From UBA7803 sp040219135 (GTDB lineage: Bacteria > Pseudomonadota > Gammaproteobacteria > Pseudomonadales > Azotimanducaceae), in contig JAVJTA010000017.1 in assembly GCA_040219135.1 (NCBI GenBank), positions 1 through 64,000 of the forward strand: a stretch of DNA of 64,000 nucleotides, written 5' to 3'. The notes beneath the pieces were generated by a model. It was given only the letters and a program-made list of their open reading frames with translations. It was not told the origin of the DNA and made no database searches. A program made the translations under genes and the position numbers. Shown one piece after another: positions 23,733 to 32,527 of the stretch (within the stretch, counting starts at the first letter, position 1; every line of letters starts with the position of its first letter).

Positions 23733-24683
23733 ATGATGCGTTCAGCCTGCGGGCTTCTTGGAGCCGTCGTCGCCTCACTGGCTATCCTGTCCGTCGCTCC
23801 TGTCGCCCGAGCAGCGGCCTATGGGATCGTCGATACCGATGTCGTGGGCGGGGTTGAGTACCTGACGACGCGGCATGAGGACACCTTCGCGTCCGTGGCC
23901 GAAGCGCAGGGCCTTGGCTGGCGCGAGCTGATCGACGCCAATCCCGGGGTGGACCCCTGGCTACCCGGTGAAGGCACCGCCATCGACCTGCCCACCGGCT
24001 ACGTGCTGCCTTCCGGTGCCCGGGAAGGGGTGGTGATCAACGTGGCTGAACTCCGGCTCTACTACTTTCCACCCGGTGGCCGCCAAGTCGTCACTTTCCC
24101 GGTGGGTCTGGGGCGCCTGGACTATCCCACCCCGATCGTCGACACGCGGGTGAAGAGCGTGGTGCCGAATCCGGCCTGGGCGCCGGGACCTACGGCGCGT
24201 CGTGAGCACGCCGCCCGGGGCGATCCGCTGCCGGCCGTGGTGCCGCCCGGACCCGACAACCCCATGGGCAGCATGGCGATCGCCCTGGGTATTCCCAGCT
24301 ATTTCATTCATGGCACCAATCAGCCGTTTGGCATAGGCCAGACGGCCAGTCTCGGCTGCATTCGGATGTACAACCAGCATGTGGAGGCGCTTGCAGAGAT
24401 GGTTCACCGCGACGCGCCCGTACGGATCGTCAACGAACCCTACAAGGTCGGCTGGCGTTCCGGGAGACTCTACGCCGAGGTTCACGACGACATCTACGGC
24501 ACGGCTCCGGCCGGCGAGCTGCAGCGCCGGATCGAGGCCGCCGCAGGCGACCGGCTGGCGACCGTCAATTGGGCGCTGGTGCAGTTTCTGCTGGATGAGC
24601 CCACCGGCATCGCGGTCCCTATTCAGCACCCCCGGGATGAGCCGGTGTTGGGGCGTTCATCTTTGGCCGCGACAGGATCCTAG
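23733..24683 (+). CDS. L,D-transpeptidase (YkuD domain) with LysM-like domain
   Basis: This protein of 316 residues has a signal peptide (residues 1-28, ending ARAA), then a LysM-type segment (DTFASVAEAQGLGWRELIDANPGVDPWLPGEGTAIDLP, about 45-90). The YkuD catalytic domain follows (about 100-240) with the active-site pattern HGTNQPFG and SLGCIRM, where the Cys attacks the meso-diaminopimelate bond. The layout is that of the ErfK/YbiS/YcfS enzymes that make 3-3 crosslinks or attach lipoprotein to peptidoglycan. The C-terminal 75 residues form an extra helical tail. The double ATG at 23733/23736 has GAGG upstream. It works in the periplasm, next to the hflKC genes but on the opposite strand. Confidence 0.92.
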   Translation: MMRSACGLLGAVVASLAILSVAPVARAAAYGIVDTDVVGGVEYLTTRHEDTFASVAEAQGLGWRELIDANPGVDPWLPGEGTAIDLPTGYVLPSGAREGVVINVAELRLYYFPPGGRQVVTFPVGLGRLDYPTPIVDTRVKSVVPNPAWAPGPTARREHAARGDPLPAVVPPGPDNPMGSMAIALGIPSYFIHGTNQPFGIGQTASLGCIRMYNQHVEALAEMVHRDAPVRIVNEPYKVGWRSGRLYAEVHDDIYGTAPAGELQRRIEAAAGDRLATVNWALVQFLLDEPTGIAVPIQHPRDEPVLGRSSLAATGS

Positions 24684-24852
24684 CCATCCTCCGTGCGTTC
24701 GCTCATCGGGCCGCTAGGACGAGCGGGCAGGAGTGCAGGGTCACGGGCAACCAGGGTCGCTGAACCGGATTCAGAGAGCGTCCGGGTCTCCTCCGACCTG
24801 CGCCTTCCTCGGTTAGACTGAGCGTCTTCGATGCTCGTCAAGGATTCCCTCC

Positions 24853-25831
24853 ATGCGCACCCTGAACCGAATGACTCTGTGCTTCGGCGGCCTGCTTCTT
24901 GCGGCTGCGCTCCACGCCGGTGCTGCTACGAGCGGCCAGCCAGCGTCCGCCGTACCTGAGCTGCCCGACGAGTGGATTGAACCGTTTCCGGCGTTTCGCG
25001 TGATCGGCTGGCTCTACGGGGGTCGGCACCTACGACCTCTCGTCGTTTCTGATCACGTCCGACGACGGCCACATCCTGATCAACACCGGCATGCAGGACT
25101 CCACCGAGATCATTTGCAGCAACATAGAGTCCCTGGGCTTCAGCCTCGACGACGTGAAGATTCTGCTCACTCAGCAGTCCCACCTGGATCACACCGCGGC
25201 GCTCGCGGAGATCAAGGCGCTGTCCGGCGCCGAGATGTGGGCAACGGCCAGGGACGCTGGGGTGTTGGAGGACGGTGGCCTGAGCGACCCGCATTTCAAA
25301 GGCGCGCTGGCGTTCGAGCCGATCGAAGTTGACCGCACCATCGCACACGGCGACGTCATCACACTCGGCACCATCGCCCTCACCGTGCACGAGCATCCCG
25401 GGCACACCGAAGGCAGCTCGAGCTACACCCTTGTTGTGAACGAGGGCGGGCGCGACTACGACGTGGTCATCGGCAACATGGGGACCATCAACGACGGTAA
25501 GCGCCTGGTGGTCGATCCGACCTATCCTGGCGTCGCCGATGACTTCGCGAAGACGTTCCAGCTGCAGAAAGCCATGAACTTGGACGTCTGGGTCGCTGCC
25601 CACGGTAGCCAGTACGGGCTGCACGACAAGTGGCAGCCCGGTCAGGGCTACGATCCGGATACCTTCGTCGATCCCGAAGGATTTCTCGCCGAGGTAAATC
25701 GCCTGGAACGTATCTACCTCGATCAGGTCGCCGCAGAACAGCAGCAGGCAGCCGAGTGGCGGTTCTCACAGGAAGTTGGGTCGCGGGGGAAGGCGGTCCC
25801 GCCGTCTGCAGATGGCAGGCGCCAGCGGTGA
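24853..25831 (+). pseudogene. Subclass B3 metallo-beta-lactamase-like protein, frameshifted
   Basis: The first 55 codons from the ATG at 24853 give a signal peptide and PDEWIEPFPAFRVIGWLYG. The frame then must shift by one base in a run of five G (25018-25022) to continue as VGTYDLSSFLITSDDGHILI. Downstream, all zinc-site parts are intact: TQQSHLDHTAA (QxHxDH rather than HxHxDH, as in GOB-type B3 enzymes), HPGHTEGSSS and AAHGSQYGL. Frame-corrected, the protein is about 325 residues, with an extended C-terminus. It would be periplasmic. The break is either a recent mutation, a read error in the G-run, or slippage. As read, only the fragment from 25091 could be made, without the export signal. 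Confidence 0.75.
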
Positions 25832-25897
25832 CGGCACGTCGCCGGGCCTTCACCTGGGTCGCCAGGGGGGCGTCGCTGACGTGGATGTCCGCGGTGC

Positions 25898-26602
25898 TCA
25901 TGCACGCCTCGACGAGGAGCCAGCGGCGGTTTCGAACTGACGAAGCCGCCCGCTGAGGACCGAGCCGCGGGCCAGGAAGAAGCGCATCAGGCGTTGCGGG
26001 TAGTCGGCCACGACCGCGTTGCGCACCGATGGGCGCATGGCGAGTTCGTGGCGCCAGCGCGTGACCTTCGGCAAGTCGTCGAAGAACTCGAGGTCGGTGA
26101 AGGTCTCGATGACGTCGAAGTAGCGGAACACCGGACCGAAAGCAGCATCCACCAGGCTGAACGCGGTGCCGTTGAAGTACGGGCCCGGGTTCAGCTCCGC
26201 CTCGAGGGTGCGAAACCGCCCACGAAGCGCTTCCGTTTTCTCGCCGAAGGTTGCTTCTTCCCTGGCGCTGTAGAAGCCGGCGATGACGCCCAGCGTGCTC
26301 GATGCGTACTCGATCCAGGCCCGGTTTCTGGCCCGGTCGTAGGGGTCGCCCGGGTGCAGGGAGCCCGGCGTCATCTCGTCGAGGTATTCCGTGATGACGG
26401 CCGACTCGAACAACGGCCGTTCGTCGGTGATCAGAACCGGCACCTTGCCGAGCGGCGAGATTCGACCGAACCACGCCGGTTTGTCGGCCAGGTCGATGAA
26501 CTCCAGATCGTGCGGGATGCTTTTCTCCGCGAGCACGATTCGCGCACGCTGTACGTACGGACAGAGGTAGTGGCTGATCAGCTTGAGTGTGGGTTGTGAC
26601 AT
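25898..26602 (-). CDS. Glutathione S-transferase family protein
   Basis: This 234-residue cytosolic transferase has an N-terminal thioredoxin-like domain with the CPYVQRARIVLAEKSI stretch (residue 13 on; CPYV in the position of the catalytic Cys/Ser), the cis-Pro GKVPVL and the ES-I-EYL motif that holds the glutathione gamma-glutamyl group. The helical C-terminal domain follows (DAAFGPVFRYFDVI). The Cys suggests omega- or zeta-like glutathione-dependent reductase activity rather than simple conjugation. The ATG at 26602 has GGAGT upstream. It is followed on the same strand by no close gene, and the MAPEG gene lies 64 bases upstream, so the two glutathione-linked genes may be one transcript. 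Confidence 0.9.
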   Translation of the reverse strand: MSQPTLKLISHYLCPYVQRARIVLAEKSIPHDLEFIDLADKPAWFGRISPLGKVPVLITDERPLFESAVITEYLDEMTPGSLHPGDPYDRARNRAWIEYASSTLGVIAGFYSAREEATFGEKTEALRGRFRTLEAELNPGPYFNGTAFSLVDAAFGPVFRYFDVIETFTDLEFFDDLPKVTRWRHELAMRPSVRNAVVADYPQRLMRFFLARGSVLSGRLRQFETAAGSSSRRA

Positions 26603-26666
26603 CGGTTGGTACTCCTTCGTTTGAGGGCTCCCCGGGAGCTTCACACCCCGGGGAGCCGGTCGGCGC

Positions 26667-27074
26667 CTAGAGCATCTGGACGCCGATCATCAGCACGGCG
26701 GCCCACGAGACCAGATACACGGGTGTGCGCAGATACGGGATGCCGAGCAGGTACACGATCGCGTGGCCGACCCGGGCCAGGAAGAACACCTGCGCCCACT
26801 GGCCGACGGCTGCGGCACCGGCGCTGTCCACCAGCGCTCCGGCAGCCAGCACGACAGCGATGAAGGCCGGCATGGTCTCGACCATGTTGAGGTGCGCGCG
26901 ATGGGCGCGTTGGGCCCACAGCGGTGGCTCGGGCTGAGTGGCCGGATAGCCGTCGGGGTAGTTGCTGAGAAACGTCGGCAGGCCCCAGACGACCATGCGC
27001 GCGAGAATGTAGGGTGTCCAGAGAAGCACCGTGAGCACGCCGGACAGGGCGAGGTAGAGGTAAGCGGTTTCCAT
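26667..27074 (-). CDS. MAPEG family membrane protein
   Basis: This 135-residue protein has four helices. The family mark is the second-helix region with AQRAHRAHLNMVETMPAFIA, the ERxxxAHxN-like motif of MAPEG (membrane-associated proteins in eicosanoid and glutathione metabolism). Bacterial members often act as glutathione transferases or peroxidases in the membrane. The final helix ends LVSWAAVLMIGVQML. The ATG at 27074 fits, with AGTGAC upstream and no competing start. It lies between a GST gene and a YHS-domain gene on the same strand, consistent with a detoxification group. Enzyme activity is not proven by the sequence. Confidence 0.88.
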   Translation of the reverse strand: METAYLYLALSGVLTVLLWTPYILARMVVWGLPTFLSNYPDGYPATQPEPPLWAQRAHRAHLNMVETMPAFIAVVLAAGALVDSAGAAAVGQWAQVFFLARVGHAIVYLLGIPYLRTPVYLVSWAAVLMIGVQML

Positions 27075-27133
27075 GTCTAGTCACTCCTGAATATTCGAGA
27101 CGAGGCGGCCACCCGAAAGTGGCCGCCCTCCGG

Positions 27134-27616
27134 CTAGAGCTCGGTGGCCCGGGTGCTGCGGATCTTCTTCCAGTTGGCTGCGGCTTTGCGGATCGTGCCC
27201 GTGCGGTCCTTCTGGAACTCCTGAAAGATGCTTTCGTTCAGGAACACGTAGAGCTTGCCGTCCATCACGGCCGCGTATTGCGGGTCGCCGTCGAACTTCT
27301 TGCCCACGGACACGCCGAAGGTGCAGAAGCCACCGTTCTGGGGTACGTATCGGTCGGGATTGCGCTCGAAGAGTTGCTGGCTCGCCGCGCTGGCGAAGTA
27401 GTAGGCGACGCCGTCGTGAACGGCCGTGTGGGCGGCACTGCCGTCGACACGATTGCCGATCTCGATGAACGCCACGGGATCGACGCCGTGCAGGCCGAGC
27501 GGCGCCCCGGCGGCGGTCAGCCCCGGTACGGTGTTGTTCTCGTCGGCGCCAAACGCCGGGCTGAACAGAAACAGGCTCATCAGGGCCAACGTCGCGAGCG
27601 ATATCGTCTTGGACAT
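27134..27616 (-). CDS. YHS domain-containing secreted protein
   Basis: This 160-residue protein has a signal peptide (MSKTISLATLALMSLFLFSPAFGA) and a YHS domain (HGVDPVAFIEIG, then GVAYYFASAASQQLFERNPDRYVPQNGGFCTFGV). The YHS domain is a small metal-binding fold found alone or in copper and redox proteins. The GGFC Cys and the DP-V-F residues match the usual pattern. The ATG at 27616 has AGGAAA upstream. It is cotranscribed in direction with the MAPEG and GST genes and lies downstream of an AraC regulator. The metal and function are unknown; export to the periplasm is predicted. Confidence 0.85.
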   Translation of the reverse strand: MSKTISLATLALMSLFLFSPAFGADENNTVPGLTAAGAPLGLHGVDPVAFIEIGNRVDGSAAHTAVHDGVAYYFASAASQQLFERNPDRYVPQNGGFCTFGVSVGKKFDGDPQYAAVMDGKLYVFLNESIFQEFQKDRTGTIRKAAANWKKIRSTRATEL

Positions 27617-27759
27617 TTTTCGTTTCCTCAGTGTGTTTTTGGAGTTGTCAAAGCTCCGTGTCGGAGCTCGATGCGCAATGTATTGGCCGCGTGCTGACGC
27701 CTCAATCGACGGCCGTGATTCCAGGGGCGCGTGCAATGCTTTCGGGACGATCGGCAAAG

Positions 27760-28686
27760 TCATGCCAGTTCCCGGCGATATTCCGTTGGCGCGACACCGA
27801 ACTTGCTCGAGAAAGCGCGGGTGAACGCGGCCGGCGAGTCGTAGCCGATCTGGCTCGCCACCTGCTGAACGCTGGCGCGGGCGTCGTGCAGCAGGGTCAG
27901 GGCTTTCTGCAGTCGCCAGTCGGAGAGGTAAGCCATTGGCCCCATGCCCATCAGATCGCGAAAACGCGCGGCGAATCGGCTGCGGGACATACCCACCTGC
28001 CGGGCCAGGGTATCGACCGTCCACGGCTCTTCGGGCCTTCGGTGCATGAGCTGAAGGGCGTGGCTTATGTGGCGGTCGCGAAATGCCTCGAGCACCGACT
28101 CGAGTTCCGGCCCGCGCTGGATACCGCGGCGCAGCAGTTCCATGAATACGATCTCGGAGAGGCGGGTGATCGTGGCCGCCGAGCGCAGGTCGTGCTGAAA
28201 GACCCGTGAGGTCGTCAACCGCAGCAACTCGCTCAGCCACGAGTCCGGATTGCGCTCCGAGGCCAGTGTGGTGAGGTATTCCGGGAGGGCGCGCAGGAGC
28301 GGATGGTCGGCGCCCTTTTGAAACGTGAAATGCCCGCAGAGCATCCGGGTCGTGGCAAAGCGCTCACGGGCGCCGGCGATGAGCGTCCCTTTGCCGTCGT
28401 AGCCCGTCTCTTGCAGGATGGTCTCGAGAGGCGGCGCGCGGCGCCGGGGCGCATCGGCGAGAACGTGGGAGCGCCCCCGCGGGATCAGAACCAGATCACC
28501 TGGACCGAGCGTCAGGGTCGATCCCGAGGCGAATCCGACATGGCACGAGCCGCTGGTTACCAGGTGGAACCGGGCGGCCTGATGCAGATTCGGTACCGTC
28601 ACACCCCACGGCGCCGCGAATTCCGCATGGAAGTACAAAGCGCCCTGCAGACTGAGGGTATCGAGGATGTCGTCTAGGACGTCCAC
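27760..28686 (-). CDS. AraC family regulator with cupin-like sensor domain
   Basis: This protein of about 308 residues has an N-terminal sensor of the AraC-binding type (GALYFHAEFAAPWGVTVPNLH, a His-rich cupin-like fold, then SGSTLTLGPGDLVLIPRGRSHVL). The C-terminal two-HTH AraC domain contains WTVDTLARQVGMSRSRFAARFRDLMGMGP (about residue 220) and VASQIGYDSPAAFTRAFSSKFGVAPTEYRR. The GTG at 28686 is the assumed start; the ribosome site is poor and the frame stays open further upstream, so the start is uncertain. It is likely to control the YHS-MAPEG-GST genes or the GST gene upstream. A second AraC gene of a related type lies at 30087. Confidence 0.85.
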   Translation of the reverse strand: MDVLDDILDTLSLQGALYFHAEFAAPWGVTVPNLHQAARFHLVTSGSCHVGFASGSTLTLGPGDLVLIPRGRSHVLADAPRRRAPPLETILQETGYDGKGTLIAGARERFATTRMLCGHFTFQKGADHPLLRALPEYLTTLASERNPDSWLSELLRLTTSRVFQHDLRSAATITRLSEIVFMELLRRGIQRGPELESVLEAFRDRHISHALQLMHRRPEEPWTVDTLARQVGMSRSRFAARFRDLMGMGPMAYLSDWRLQKALTLLHDARASVQQVASQIGYDSPAAFTRAFSSKFGVAPTEYRRELA

Positions 28687-28735
28687 TTCGAAAGGCCCAT
28701 CCCGCGGTTTCTGGCGGTCGTGCGTAGAGGTCGAC

Positions 28736-29347
28736 TCATGGCTGCGGAACCCCGGGTGTTTCGGCAGCCAGCGCTTGCTGAAACGCGGGCAGCCCTGTGA
28801 CGCGGTCCACCAGGCGCTCCGTGTTCGCACCAAGACGAATCGGTGTGGGAAGCGAAGCGTTCCAGCGCGCGTAGACGGCCAGCAGGAAATCGGCGGCGGA
28901 TACGCGGTTGCCGTCGAGGAATGGCTTGACTCCGATCCGGCGGTCGACGATGGCCCAGAGGCGCTCGACCCACTGAATGGCGGCATCGAAAGCGTCCGCT
29001 CGAACGGATTCGTCCAGCATGTAGCCCTGGACGAAGAACACGCGTCGGTAGGCGCCGTGGAGGGTGGCGTTGGCGAACATCATGGATTCGAGCGCCTGAG
29101 TTCGCTCGGGCCTGAACTTCGGAAGCAGCGCGTTCTCGTGCTTGTCGAGAAGGTGCAGCAGGATCGCTGCACCTTCCCGGATCACCAGGTCATCGTCGAT
29201 GAGCACCGGGACCGCACCGACCGGATTCAGATCCAGGAAATCGTAGGTGCTGTCGCGCTCGATCAGGTTGACCGGCTGCCCGAGCTCCCGGAGCACCGCA
29301 TGAATGGCCAACGACGACGCTCCGGGAAGGTAGTAGAGGGTGTACAC
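28736..29347 (-). CDS. Glutathione S-transferase family protein
   Basis: This 203-residue protein has the thioredoxin-like N-domain (MYTLYYLPGASSLAIHAVLRELG, catalytic Ser in the SS-A-H position typical of beta-class GSTs), cis-Pro GAVPVLIDDDLVIREGAAILLHL, and the helical C-domain with the capping motif SAADFLLAVYARW. The full normal length is present. The ATG at 29347 is the start. The gene lies between an AraC regulator and a cytochrome P460 gene on the same strand, 13 bases after the P460 stop, and may be coupled to it. The likely reaction is glutathione addition to or reduction of an electrophile; the substrate is unknown. Confidence 0.92.
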   Translation of the reverse strand: MYTLYYLPGASSLAIHAVLRELGQPVNLIERDSTYDFLDLNPVGAVPVLIDDDLVIREGAAILLHLLDKHENALLPKFRPERTQALESMMFANATLHGAYRRVFFVQGYMLDESVRADAFDAAIQWVERLWAIVDRRIGVKPFLDGNRVSAADFLLAVYARWNASLPTPIRLGANTERLVDRVTGLPAFQQALAAETPGVPQP

Positions 29348-29360
29348 AGAGCCGGTCCCG

Positions 29361-29990
29361 TCAGTTCAGGGAGCGCATGGTGCTGTGCTGCGATGGCAGA
29401 GGCTTCAGCAGCTGGTAGAAGCCCGTGAACACCATGTCTTCGTGGGCGCTGGCCATGTGGCAGCCGGCGCAGGCGTCGACGGGCGCCTGGGTGGCGGACT
29501 CGGCATAAGGGGCTGCGTGGTGGCCGAAGTTGAAGAATCCCCAGCCCTGGGTATCGGCGAAGCGCCTGCTGTCTTTCACCGAGACATCCATCCCGTTGGT
29601 GACCCCCGGGAAGTAGCCGCGGCCGGAGACCTCCACCCGGGAGCCGTCCGGGAACGTGCCTGGCTGGGTGAGCTGCAGCTCTTTGACCATCATCGTGCCT
29701 TCGGGCCATACGCCGTGCTCCACGTAGTGGTCGTAGGCCGCGGGTTCTACGTAGACGTTGTGGAACTCCGGGAAGCCGGCGTTGCCGCCATTCAGGCCGT
29801 GGGGCGTAAGGGGGGAACCGATGAATACCCATTTGCGGAAACCCTGGGGCAGCCGGAGTTCGCCAGAGGCGGTGAACTTCGGACCAATCTCGACATCGGG
29901 ATAGGCGGTCGGTTGGGACTGGGCGAGGCTCACTGCCCAGCCGCCCAGCAGGCACAGTCCGGTCATGAGCAGTGTGGTTCGGTGTCGCAT
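29361..29990 (-). CDS. Cytochrome P460 family protein
   Basis: This 209-residue periplasmic c-type haem protein has a signal peptide (TGLCLLGGWAVSLAQS) and the cytochrome P460 domain (WVFIGSPLTPHG, then FPEFHNVYVEPAAYDHYVEHGVWPEGTMMVKEL). It ends with CAGCHMASAHEDMVFTGFY, the CxxCH haem-attachment site and the family tail. P460 proteins in ammonia oxidisers oxidise hydroxylamine, but many related proteins are of unknown substrate. The special cross-linking Lys cannot be judged by eye. Two AraC regulators flank the P460-GST pair, one on each side, the second divergently from 30087. The ATG at 29990 is clear. Confidence 0.88.
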   Translation of the reverse strand: MRHRTTLLMTGLCLLGGWAVSLAQSQPTAYPDVEIGPKFTASGELRLPQGFRKWVFIGSPLTPHGLNGGNAGFPEFHNVYVEPAAYDHYVEHGVWPEGTMMVKELQLTQPGTFPDGSRVEVSGRGYFPGVTNGMDVSVKDSRRFADTQGWGFFNFGHHAAPYAESATQAPVDACAGCHMASAHEDMVFTGFYQLLKPLPSQHSTMRSLN

Positions 29991-30086
29991 GGCAGCGCTC
30001 CGTTGGTGAGTGGGGAGCGCATGTTGACAGCCAATATAAAACTATGAGTATCATTTCATATCGTTATCATATCTGAACGTATCGAC
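29991..30086. promoter_or_regulatory. Divergent promoter region between P460 and AraC genes
   Basis: A TTGACA (30024-30029) and a TATCAT (30049-30054), 19 bases apart, may be a -35/-10 pair for the forward AraC gene. The A/T-rich stretch also repeats TATCAT at 30068-30073 and has ATATCG between, so an AraC-type repeat operator is possible. This is the lowest-GC control region nearby. Confidence 0.4.
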
Positions 30087-30923
30087 ATGCAGGATCGGCT
30101 GGTCTGGCTGCTGGAGCGTTTCGAGCTTCGCGCCGAGGTGTTCCATTCGGGAAGGGTGCTGAGCTGCATCCACCACGATGCGGCAGAGGGCGTCGGCCAT
30201 TTGCACCTGCTGCGCGGTGGCTCGGTGCGTCTCGAGTCCCCAGGCAGCGTGTCGCAGCGGGTTGAGGAACCGAGTGCGATCTTCTATCTGAACCCCACGT
30301 CGCACGCGCTCACACCGGGGAGTGACGGCGCCGACCTGGTGTGTGCCAACATCGATTTCGGGGCGGGGCAGGGGAACCCATTGCGGCTGGCGTTGCCCGA
30401 CGTCGTCGTGTTGCCGCTGGCCTCTTCTCCGGTGCTCTCGGGCACCCTGACGATGCTGTTCCGCGAAGCCGAGGAAGACCATTGCGGCCGCCAGGCGGTG
30501 CTCAACCGTTTGAGCGAGGTGGCGCTGATCCAGATCCTGCGTGAGCTCATGGATCAGCAGCGCATGGAGATGGGGCTGCTGGCGGGTCTGGCGGATCCGC
30601 GCCTGGCGCAGGCCATCAATGCCATCCATGCCGAGCCGGCCAGGGCCTGGACGCTCGACGATCTCGCCCAGGAGGCGGGCATGTCGCGGGCGCGTTTTGC
30701 CGTCAAGTTCCGCGATACCGTGGGCATGACCCCGGGCAACTATCTGAGCGAATGGCGCCTCGGTCTTGCCCAGTCGTTGTTGCGCCGGGGCAAGCCCGTG
30801 AACGTGGTTGCCGACGAGATCGGATACGCCAATGCGAGCGCGTTGTCGCGTGTCTTCGCCGCCCGTAAAGGCATGCCGCCTACCACCTGGGTGAAGCAGA
30901 TCGTGGCCGCCGAGAACGGGTAA
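30087..30923 (+). CDS. AraC family transcriptional regulator
   Basis: This 278-residue regulator has a cupin-type sensor domain (residues 1-160, with HLHLLRGGSVRLESPG and SAIFYLNPTSHAL) and a C-terminal AraC domain. In it, WTLDDLAQEAGMSRARFAVKFRDTVGMTPGNYLSEWR (about 190-225) and NVVADEIGYANASALSRVFAARKGMPP (about 240-265) form the two helix-turn-helix motifs. It is divergently transcribed from the cytochrome P460-GST pair and probably regulates it. The ATG at 30087 is the only early start. A UDG-like gene follows after only 6 bases, so the two may be cotranscribed. Confidence 0.9.
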   Translation: MQDRLVWLLERFELRAEVFHSGRVLSCIHHDAAEGVGHLHLLRGGSVRLESPGSVSQRVEEPSAIFYLNPTSHALTPGSDGADLVCANIDFGAGQGNPLRLALPDVVVLPLASSPVLSGTLTMLFREAEEDHCGRQAVLNRLSEVALIQILRELMDQQRMEMGLLAGLADPRLAQAINAIHAEPARAWTLDDLAQEAGMSRARFAVKFRDTVGMTPGNYLSEWRLGLAQSLLRRGKPVNVVADEIGYANASALSRVFAARKGMPPTTWVKQIVAAENG

Positions 30924-30929
30924 GACGTC

Positions 30930-31562
30930 GTGGCAGTCAGACGGAAATCAACGACACGAAGAATAGCGACAGAGGAACTCCGCGAGTTCGATCGCCACCT
31001 GAACCGCGTGCGACGCTGCACCTTATGCGCGGACCTGCCGCTTGGTCCAAAGCCGATTCTTCAGGCGTCGAAGACCTCCAGAATCCTGATCGCAGGCCAG
31101 GCTCCCGGGCGACGTGCGCACGAGAGTGGCGTTCCCTTTGATGACCCATCCGGAAATCGGCTTCGCGAGTGGTTGGGAGTGGATCGCGCATCGTTCTACG
31201 ATCCGTCGAAGTTCGCCGTTATGCCGATGGGGTTCTGCTATCCCGGCACCGGGAGCGGCGGGGATCTGCCGCCGCGATCGGAATGCCCGCCCGCGTGGCG
31301 ACAGACGCTACTGGACCAACTGCCCGACATCGACCTGACGCTGGTGATCGGCGCCTACGCTCAGCGTTGGCATCTCCCTGGCGATTCCAGTGTTTCCATT
31401 GCGGAGATCGTGCGCAACTGGCGTGACTACTGGCCTCGCGTGTTGCCGATGCCGCATCCGAGCCCGCGCAACAACCGCTGGCTCGCTCGGAACCCTTTCT
31501 TCGAGCGCGACGTCGTACCCGCGCTGCAGGCCCGGGTGCGTGAGATCCTGGGCGGCACATGA
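30930..31562 (+). CDS. Uracil-DNA glycosylase family protein
   Basis: This 210-residue protein starts at GTG 30930. It has CTLCADLPLGPKPILQ near residue 31, then ILIAGQAPGRRAHESGVPFDDPSGNRLREWLG, where GQAPG is the water-activating loop of UDG-like enzymes. The C-terminal PHPSPRNNRWLARNPFFE is the DNA-intercalation/His motif of this subfamily. The family removes uracil or other damaged bases from DNA, but this branch lacks the four Cys of iron-sulfur family 4 enzymes. It might act on DNA in general or in a specialised way. It overlaps no other gene but sits 6 bases after the AraC gene. Confidence 0.82.
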   Translation: MAVRRKSTTRRIATEELREFDRHLNRVRRCTLCADLPLGPKPILQASKTSRILIAGQAPGRRAHESGVPFDDPSGNRLREWLGVDRASFYDPSKFAVMPMGFCYPGTGSGGDLPPRSECPPAWRQTLLDQLPDIDLTLVIGAYAQRWHLPGDSSVSIAEIVRNWRDYWPRVLPMPHPSPRNNRWLARNPFFERDVVPALQARVREILGGT

Positions 31563-31722
31563 AGGTTGGAGAGTTCCGCGAGCCGCTCCGGGTTAATCGC
31601 CCGTGCGTTCGCTGCAATGGAGTCGCAAAGTCGCTCAGCTTCCTGATGGTCGTCCAGCCGATTCCGTCTGAACCACCTCGCCGATCCGGTACACTCCGCT
31701 GGCTGCAGAAAGGAGACGGCTC

Positions 31723-32442
31723 TTGGACTATCCAGCGTCATCCGCGCACAGCCTTCCCGAAGAGATCGGTGAAGACTTGTTCGCCGTTTACGGGAGCATT
31801 CGAGCAAACCCGTTGGTCCGGTTTACACGCAACATGGCAATCGTGCGTGACGGGCGTGAGCTCACGCTGGTCAATCCCGTGCGGATGGACGACGCGGGAC
31901 TGCAGGAACTCGAGCGGTTGGGCGCAGTCCGCAACGTGCTGCGGCTCGGCCCGATGCATGGCCAGGACGATCCATTCTACGTCGACCGCTACAGAGCCGC
32001 GTTCTGGGCGTTCCCGGACGGGAAGGTCCATCCGCGTCCGGCCATCGATCATGTGTTAGGGGACGACGGCACGCTGCCGTTCGGGCGCGCAACCTTGTTC
32101 GTGTTTCATCATCTGACCCAGACCGAAGGCGCGATTCTCCTCGAGCGCGACGCCGGCGTTCTGCTGACCTGCGACGCGATTCAGAGCTATGCGACGCCGC
32201 CACACAAGCCGCATACCAATCGGCTGGCTCGATTGCTGATGCCCTTTATCGGCTTTCCTGATGAAACCCTGATCGGGCCGATGTGGCTAAAGCTCCTTGC
32301 CGCGGACCGGGACAAGGTGAGAAGGGAGTTCGAGCGTCTGCTCGAACTGGATTTCGATCAGCTATTGAGCGCCCACGGAACGTTCCTGTCTGCCGGCGCA
32401 CACGAAGCGGTGGCGCGGGCCGTTGCCAGACGATTCACCTGA
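31723..32442 (+). CDS. Conserved hypothetical, MBL-fold-like protein
   Basis: This 239-residue protein starts at TTG 31723 with AAAGGAGA upstream at good spacing. The sequence has the alternating strand/helix pattern of DUF4336 and metallo-beta-lactamase-fold relatives: MAIVRDGRELTLVNPVRMDDAGLQELERLGAVRNVLRLGPMHGQDDPFYV is like their opening, and LLSAHGTFLSAGA closes like their last His loop. The HxHxDH motif is missing, so hydrolase activity cannot be claimed; GPMHGQDD takes its place. It stands alone between a UDG-like gene and a convergent hydrolase. The fold is an inference from pattern only. Confidence 0.6.
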   Translation: MDYPASSAHSLPEEIGEDLFAVYGSIRANPLVRFTRNMAIVRDGRELTLVNPVRMDDAGLQELERLGAVRNVLRLGPMHGQDDPFYVDRYRAAFWAFPDGKVHPRPAIDHVLGDDGTLPFGRATLFVFHHLTQTEGAILLERDAGVLLTCDAIQSYATPPHKPHTNRLARLLMPFIGFPDETLIGPMWLKLLAADRDKVRREFERLLELDFDQLLSAHGTFLSAGAHEAVARAVARRFT

Positions 32443-32527
32443 ACCCTTGCTCGGAGTCTCCCCGATCCGGCCGTTGCTCGCCTGCGCGCCGGCCGGAGCC
32501 ACGCCGGCGCGGCCGGGACCATGCTCG

